This document shows, piece by piece, positions 13,592-18,337 of a stretch of DNA of 18,337 nucleotides. The translations under genes were made by a program, and so were the position numbers. The first letter of the stretch is position 1; the number at the start of each line of letters is the position of its first letter. Source of the DNA: an uncultured Eisenbergiella sp. (GTDB lineage Bacteria > Bacillota > Clostridia > Lachnospirales > Lachnospiraceae); the NCBI GenBank assembly GCA_947626725.1, contig CANQTI010000013.1, forward strand, positions 1 to 18,337, given 5' to 3'. Below the pieces are notes generated by a model. The model worked only from the letters and a program-made list of their open reading frames with translations, made no database searches and was not told where the DNA came from.

Positions 13592-16500
13592 CTAAATGAA
13601 ATCTTTCTCCCGCAGAACAATCATATCATCCTCATCATACCGTTTGTGCAATAAAATATCGAAAAAGTGCTTCGGAGAAAAGTGCACCGCGTGATCAATG
13701 GCCTCATCCACGATATCCCGCACCTCATCCACCGTTACCGCGTGATCACTGGTCTGCATATTTTCAATCCGCGTATGCAATGCCAGGCGCGCCAGCTCGT
13801 CAATGGAAAATTCCTTTGTATAAGCATACTGACAGCCATATTTAACCAGCGTACTGCTGTCCAGCGCAGCGATATCAAATCGGGCCGTAAAACAGCTTAT
13901 GAGCGTTTTGCATCGCTCAGAAAGGCTGGAAATTGCCCTCTTTGTATCCAATAGAAAAACAATCACACCCGTATGCTCCTGATTAAGCGCTTTTTCCAGA
14001 TTTTTCGCTCCCTCATCGGAAATCAATCCGGCCTTTTCCACGATCAAAGCTCCGTTAGGAATTTTGGCAATCAGGGCTTCCGGTTTTTTCGTATTGAGCA
14101 CATCCCCGCTGATCTTCGCAATCTTGCCAGAAAAATTCTGATCTGCAGCCCGGACTTCCCGAATTATGTTCCGCGCCAGCTTCATTGTATCTGCGCCCAA
14201 CGCCCCTGTAATGATCATGTTTCCTGTATAGGCGGAAAGACTGATCATATCCAGCGCCTTTACCAACTGCCGCATGGCTCCCTTGGTGGGCACATAGGGT
14301 GCAAACAGTTCCCTCTCCTCCTTCGTCATCGCGCGCACGTGATCTTCCAGCTGCTGCTCGCTGATCCGCATATTGAGGGACGCGGTATCCTCCGTCGGCA
14401 TGCCGGCCGTACCGGATCTGCGTTCCCCTTCCTGACTGTCTTCCCCTGCATCAGCGGACTGTCCTTCACCGCCTTCTGTTTCCGGATTCTCCGCCTCTTC
14501 AACACTGTCCTTCTTCGCAGCGTCCTCCAAATCCTCTTTCCCGACGTTCTCCGCTCCCAGGTCCCCGGTTTCTTCCTCCGTTTTCACCTGTGCAGCATCT
14601 TCCGAAGGCTGGACATCCGAAGTCCCTGTCTGTACGCTTTCCTCTTCTTCCCTCGCAGATTTTGCGCCCTGTTCCTCTTGTCCGAATGACCGCGCACTTG
14701 CTTCCTGTTCGGCATCATCCACCGCATCCGGAGTCTTTTGCAGGGCCGTTTCCGAATTCTGCGTCTTTACGGACAATATTTCAGCAGACTGCTCCGCCGC
14801 AAATTCATGTGCTCCTTCTCCATTTTGTTCTGCCGCAGGGGCCTGCGCCGTTTTCACGGTATGCACTTCGTTCTCCGACGCCGTTTTCTCCCCGACATGC
14901 CCTTTTACGGCTTCAACATTGCTCCCCGACACCCCTTCCAGCACACCCTGCGCAGCCAGTGCAGCACGCGCAGCCGCATTGGCCGGTGCCGGCTTCACGG
15001 AAGTTCCCGGTGTGCCCTGCTTTCCTGACCGACGATAGCTTGCCTCAAATGCATCCATAACCTCTTCGTCGATCTCTTCCAATTCTTCTGTCTCAGAATA
15101 GACGGATTCATCCGTATAGCTCTTCTTCGGCACCGGTTTTGCAGATGTAACGGTCTCTCCCCGCTGCAGCCTCTCCAAAACGCCGTTTCTGGTACTCTGA
15201 TCGAAATTGTCCAGGATTGGTCCCGTATGCTGCATCATCCATTGCCGGGTCTCCTGTCTGCGCTTCTCTTCATTCTCTTTTTTACGCTTTTCCCACTCCG
15301 CCAGCACATCCTCTATGCTCATCTGGCCGGTAATTTGTTTTTCTACAGCTGGATTATCCGGAAGTGCCAGACTAATCTGTCCGTCATATTCCTGAGAAAG
15401 CAGGTTCGCCAACCGTTCCTGCTGACGATTTGGCTTCGCAGTACGCTGGGGGACCGATTTTTGTTCCTCTTCCTGTACTCCCTGCCTGTAAGCTGCCTCT
15501 CGCCCCTGCGGCTGGCGTTCCTGCACATATGCCTGTTCGTCAGTCTGCGGCCCCCATGTGAAAAGCTGCTCCTCTCCATCCTCTTCTTCCGGTTCTCCGC
15601 CCTGGGCTTCCCGGCCATATTCTTCCGGTGCCTCCGGATCTTCATCTAATTGTCCTGTTGCCTGTGCGTCCCAGTCTGCCGAATCCGCAATGACCTTCGT
15701 CACGTCTTCCTGATATTCTATATCGTCTCCGCCATAATCATTGCGGCGCTCCACAGGATTCTGCTGCAAATGCGCTTCTTCTCCGGCTGAGCCATACTCC
15801 ATTGCCCCGGACGCTTTTCCGCCTCCCGCTCCTCTGGACGATCCGGCCGCCATATCCCCCTCCGAGGCTTCGCCATCTTCCCAGACTTCGCGCATGCTGG
15901 CCGCCAGTGCTGCCTGAAGGTTCATCGTATTATACTGTCCCATATCCATGGTCTTCACCTGGATATCCAGTTCATCCTCCTCCGGCGTCCGTTTCCCTTC
16001 ATCTCCCTGTACTTTCGCCTCTTCCTGCTGCGTCCCTCCCTGGTCCTGCTTGCCGAACTGTCGGTCATATACTTGCTGCTGGGCCGGCGACAAGGGCACA
16101 TAAAGCATTTTCAGTTCCATGGCCTTCATCACATAGCGCCCTTCTCCAAACCAGAGAATGAGCTGGTCACACTCTTCCACGCAAGCCGTAGCAAGACCTA
16201 CCCGGTGATACAGAAAAGCCAGCTCATAAGCCCACTTTTCGTTATACTCTCTCTTTTTATACTCCTTGAGCACCGCGATACGTTCTTCCAGACTGATATC
16301 CTGCGCCTCATAAATTTTATATAGTAAAATATACTTACTGTTATCATTGGGCGCGAGTTGTACAAACTCCTTATAATACTCAACCGCTTCTACAATCAGC
16401 CCCATTTTAATCGTCAGATCGCAAAGGGAATACAAAATTCTCCGGTTCTGCGGACTTTTCTCATTGGCAAGAAGCAGGATTTCCTTCGCATCCTCAAATC

Positions 16501-16663
16501 TTCGGTTGATCTTATAAACATCGCTGATGATGCCCAATGTGGTAATATTCCTGACCTTTTTCCAGTCAATAGTATCCGCCACCTGAGCTGCTTCCTGAAA
16601 ACGGCCTTTCCGATTCAGTGTTTTGATCTCTTCCAGTCTCAGCTTGTACTCATACTTATCCAA
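13592..16663 (-). CDS. TPR protein with long acidic linker and C-terminal AAA-like domain lacking Walker residues
   Basis: 1023 residues. An N-terminal helical TPR-type region (about 1-200; QIADTIDW-like repeats, RRILYSLCDLTIKMGLIVEA, then ELAFLYHRVGLATACVEECD) is followed by a ~580-residue Glu/Gln/Ala/Ser-rich, low-complexity and probably disordered linker, then a ~227-residue domain from about 797. That domain looks like an AAA+ module, but the P-loop position reads ITGALGADTMKLA (no GKT) and the Walker B position GALIVEKAG (no Asp-Glu). It ends DDMIVLREKDFI. I know the N-terminus from Lachnospiraceae but no function. Start TTG 16663 (MDKYEYKL) with GGAG 8 bases upstream; an upstream TTG at 16708 has no site. 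Confidence 0.8.
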   Translation of the reverse strand: MDKYEYKLRLEEIKTLNRKGRFQEAAQVADTIDWKKVRNITTLGIISDVYKINRRFEDAKEILLLANEKSPQNRRILYSLCDLTIKMGLIVEAVEYYKEFVQLAPNDNSKYILLYKIYEAQDISLEERIAVLKEYKKREYNEKWAYELAFLYHRVGLATACVEECDQLILWFGEGRYVMKAMELKMLYVPLSPAQQQVYDRQFGKQDQGGTQQEEAKVQGDEGKRTPEEDELDIQVKTMDMGQYNTMNLQAALAASMREVWEDGEASEGDMAAGSSRGAGGGKASGAMEYGSAGEEAHLQQNPVERRNDYGGDDIEYQEDVTKVIADSADWDAQATGQLDEDPEAPEEYGREAQGGEPEEEDGEEQLFTWGPQTDEQAYVQERQPQGREAAYRQGVQEEEQKSVPQRTAKPNRQQERLANLLSQEYDGQISLALPDNPAVEKQITGQMSIEDVLAEWEKRKKENEEKRRQETRQWMMQHTGPILDNFDQSTRNGVLERLQRGETVTSAKPVPKKSYTDESVYSETEELEEIDEEVMDAFEASYRRSGKQGTPGTSVKPAPANAAARAALAAQGVLEGVSGSNVEAVKGHVGEKTASENEVHTVKTAQAPAAEQNGEGAHEFAAEQSAEILSVKTQNSETALQKTPDAVDDAEQEASARSFGQEEQGAKSAREEEESVQTGTSDVQPSEDAAQVKTEEETGDLGAENVGKEDLEDAAKKDSVEEAENPETEGGEGQSADAGEDSQEGERRSGTAGMPTEDTASLNMRISEQQLEDHVRAMTKEERELFAPYVPTKGAMRQLVKALDMISLSAYTGNMIITGALGADTMKLARNIIREVRAADQNFSGKIAKISGDVLNTKKPEALIAKIPNGALIVEKAGLISDEGAKNLEKALNQEHTGVIVFLLDTKRAISSLSERCKTLISCFTARFDIAALDSSTLVKYGCQYAYTKEFSIDELARLALHTRIENMQTSDHAVTVDEVRDIVDEAIDHAVHFSPKHFFDILLHKRYDEDDMIVLREKDFI

Positions 16664-16760
16664 GGTACTCACTCCAATCGTTTTATCCTGATCGCGCTTA
16701 TTTAACAACGTATTTCTGTCAATTTTCTCCAGGCATAATAACCCACTTTTTATCCCATTA

Positions 16761-16789
16761 ATTTTAACATAGGCACTTTACAATGTCAA
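16761..16789 (-). promoter_or_regulatory. Near-consensus promoter of the TPR-glgB transcript
   Basis: On the minus strand TTGACA (16789-16784), 17-base spacer, TAAAAT (16766-16761). Perfect -35 and one mismatch at -10 to the sigma-A consensus. Transcription would start near 16754, about 90 bases before the TTG 16663 start. Confidence 0.75.
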
Positions 16790-16906
16790 AGAAAAAACGG
16801 CGCTTCCGACCGGCAATTTAGAAGAATACAGGGAACTGTCCAAGGTCCTTTCACTCATAACTTCTGACGAAAAACCCTCACCTTCTCTCTCCGAATCTCC
16901 GGACAT

Positions 16907-16958
16907 AAAAAGCGCGTGGGGATAGCTCCTTCCAGACATCTGAACTCTCCCCGCGCGC
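16907..16958 (-). terminator. Rho-independent terminator after the AI-2E-family gene
   Basis: Read on the minus strand, GCGCGCGGGGA (16957-16947) pairs with TCCCCACGCGC (16922-16912) with one mismatch, the stem has a further short TTCAGA/TCTGGA pairing inside, and it is followed by TTTTT. The remaining gap to the TPR promoter (16790-16906) shows nothing I can support; a 42-codon open frame there has no ribosome binding site. Confidence 0.85.
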
Positions 16959-16992
16959 ATTCACACTATAAAAATAGGTTTCCAAAATATTT

Positions 16993-18198
16993 TTACCTGT
17001 CTGCTCCGGCGTCCTGTATCCCCGCTTTCACACAGACATTTACATTGACCGGTCCGGCCGGATCCTGTTCTCCTGCTCCCGCACGGATGCGGGCGTTCAC
17101 GTTCTCCGCCAGCAGCTTGTAACAGGCGGCCGCAAGCGGCACGCCCAGCAGCATCCCGGGAACGCCCAGCAGTCCACCGCCCACCGTCACCGCCGCCAGC
17201 ACCCAGAGTCCGGGCAGGCCGATGGAGCTGCCCACCACCCGCGGATAAATGAGATTGCCCTCCAACTGCTGCAGCACGACGATGAACAGGAGGAACAGCA
17301 CCGCCTTCAGCGGATCCTTCGTCAAGATCATGAACGCGCCCACACCGGCGCCCAGGTAGGCACCCACCATCGGGATCAGCGCCGTGGCCCCCACAAAAGC
17401 GCCCACCATCGGGGCATAGGGAAAACGAAACAGCAGCATCCCCGCCGTACAGAGGCAGCCCAGGATCACGGCCTCCGTCACCTGTCCGACGATAAAGCTG
17501 GAAAAGGTCTCGTCCAGCGTGCGCAGAAGCTTCTTTCCCCGCGCGATCCATACCGGCTTCACATAGGCGCGGACGATCCGTTTTCCCTGCCCGGCCAGCC
17601 GTTCCTTACCGCTCAGGATATAGACCGCGAAGATCAGGGAGACCACGAGATTGACGAAGCTCCCCAGCGCGCCGCTCACGATGGATACCGTGGAGCTCAA
17701 AACACCGCCCAGACCGGATCTTAAGTAATTCCAGGCATTCCTCCCGAGGGATTCCCAGTCGATCTGCAGCTTCGCCAGCGCCGCGGAGGTCTCGGCCGTT
17801 CCGCCGCCGTACTCCGCCAGCCAGTCCAGCCCTCTTTCCACCATGACGGGAATGCTCTGCGCCACCATCATGACCGCCTTGACCAGCTCCGGCACCACCA
17901 GCATGAGGATCAGATAAAACACCGCGAAGATCAGCAGGATGGAAAGCACGATGCACACCGGCCTCCTGGTCCTGGCCGCCCATGCGGCTTTCGATCTGGG
18001 AAAATATATCTTCTCCAACCTCCGCAGAATCAAATTGAGCACATAGGCGATGATGCAGCCCATGATCAGCGGATAAACGATGCTCCAGAGACGTCCCGCG
18101 CCGCCCAGCAGCACATCGAAATAGCGAATGAACAGAATGAGCGCCGCGGTCAGCAGCAGATATCTGACGATCCGAAGATCCTTTTTCCCCTTCTTCAT
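16993..18198 (-). CDS. AI-2E family transporter-like membrane protein
   Basis: 401 residues, about eight hydrophobic segments. Family features: an N-terminal basic start MKKGKKDLRIVRYLLLTAAL, the long soluble loop in the middle (about 105-175), and the conserved C-terminal half with FVGATALIPMVGAYLGAGVG and NLIYPRVVGSSIGL, then GVPGMLLGVP. Members are described as AI-2 exporters or as Na+/H+ antiporters, and many are uncharacterised, so substrate is open. ATG 18198 is chosen because AGGAGGG lies 8 bases upstream; an in-frame start at 18285 would overlap the upstream gene. It is GC-richer than its neighbours (for example 42 of 60 bases G/C in 17341-17400 against 30 of 60 in 3541-3600). It starts 4 bases after the previous gene's stop. 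Confidence 0.9.
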   Translation of the reverse strand: MKKGKKDLRIVRYLLLTAALILFIRYFDVLLGGAGRLWSIVYPLIMGCIIAYVLNLILRRLEKIYFPRSKAAWAARTRRPVCIVLSILLIFAVFYLILMLVVPELVKAVMMVAQSIPVMVERGLDWLAEYGGGTAETSAALAKLQIDWESLGRNAWNYLRSGLGGVLSSTVSIVSGALGSFVNLVVSLIFAVYILSGKERLAGQGKRIVRAYVKPVWIARGKKLLRTLDETFSSFIVGQVTEAVILGCLCTAGMLLFRFPYAPMVGAFVGATALIPMVGAYLGAGVGAFMILTKDPLKAVLFLLFIVVLQQLEGNLIYPRVVGSSIGLPGLWVLAAVTVGGGLLGVPGMLLGVPLAAACYKLLAENVNARIRAGAGEQDPAGPVNVNVCVKAGIQDAGADR

Positions 18199-18202
18199 CC
18201 CG

Positions 18203-18337
18203 CTATCCCTCCTGCCCCGGCCGGGGCGTCCTGCGCTCCTGCCATGACTGTCCCGCTGCGGCAGGGCCGTCCGCCTCCGGATCATACCACTTGTTCTGAT
18301 CGATCATCTTGCGGATCGTCTGCATCCTGACGTCCAC
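18203..18337 (-). CDS. C-terminal fragment of an unrecognised gene, cut by the window edge
   Basis: An open frame enters from the right edge and ends at TAG (18205-18203). The visible 44 residues begin VDVRMQTIRKMIDQNKWYDP and end in a Pro/Arg/Gly-rich tail. The spacing to the next gene is 4 bases and its Shine-Dalgarno lies inside this ORF, so the two are likely an operon. The family is not recognisable from this piece, and coding is inferred from the open frame and spacing. Confidence 0.5.
   Translation of the reverse strand: MDVRMQTIRKMIDQNKWYDPEADGPAAAGQSWQERRTPRPGQEG

Noticed and set aside
13973..14689. 238-residue and other plus-strand frames over the TPR gene
   Set aside because: Antisense to a low-complexity linker with few stop codons in other frames; no family features.
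16791..16815. Second terminator just upstream of the TPR promoter
   Set aside because: Only a 4-base stem precedes the T run; it is more likely part of the promoter's upstream A/T-rich region.
16778..16960. 60-residue minus-strand frame between the AI-2E and TPR genes
   Set aside because: Runs through the terminator hairpin and the TPR promoter and has no ribosome binding site.
1..18337. CRISPR array, tRNA, rRNA, or transposase
   Set aside because: No regularly spaced direct repeats, no cloverleaf or rRNA sequence and no transposase-like protein were seen.

Overview
The window looks like chromosome of a spore-forming, anaerobic Bacillota, most likely a Lachnospiraceae (class Clostridia). 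This is inferred from gene content rather than a database search. It carries yaaL/DUF2508 and bofA, a monoderm-type Tad/Flp pilus locus with the lineage-typical DUF5702 and DUF6382-FHA proteins, and a TPR protein whose N-terminus I recognise from Lachnospiraceae. Starts are mostly preceded by strong GGAGG-type ribosome binding sites, and TTG starts are common.

Layout. 1-175: a very long imperfect hairpin (36-base perfect outer arms) that runs off the left edge. 210-852: a yaaL-like gene (minus) and a bofA-like gene (plus), divergent. 853-1135: a control region with a near-consensus promoter, a perfect palindrome over its -35 box and a structured leader of about 160 bases. 1136-10293: a tightly packed plus-strand Tad/Flp pilus operon: tadZ, tadA, tadB, a possible 28-codon ORF, an enlarged tadC, flp pilin, a DUF5702 pseudopilin-like protein, a TadE-like protein with two Cys/His modules, tadV prepilin peptidase, tadE, and a DUF6382-FHA protein. 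10394-11451: a rhomboid protease and a HIT-family hydrolase, with no terminator seen between them and the pilus genes. 11537-11587: a bidirectional terminator. 11612-16663 (minus): glycogen branching enzyme glgB, preceded in the same direction by a 1023-residue TPR / long acidic linker / degenerate AAA-like protein with its own strong promoter. 16907-16958: a minus-strand terminator. 16993-18337 (minus): an AI-2E-family membrane protein and the tail of an unrecognised upstream gene, in DNA that looks more GC-rich.

How the genes fit together. TadV should cleave the leader of Flp and of the pseudopilin-like proteins, at least three of which show a G|x4-E signature. TadA powers assembly on the TadB/TadC platform and TadZ probably localises it. 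The FHA protein suggests phospho-threonine control. The rhomboid is well placed to act on membrane pilin-like substrates, although this is only positional inference. The most unusual elements are the extracytoplasmic insertion in TadC, the tandem Cys/His modules on a TadE-like protein, the Tyr-for-Glu change at +5 in the DUF5702 protein, the loss of the Walker A lysine in TadZ, and the giant TPR/pseudo-AAA protein next to glgB.
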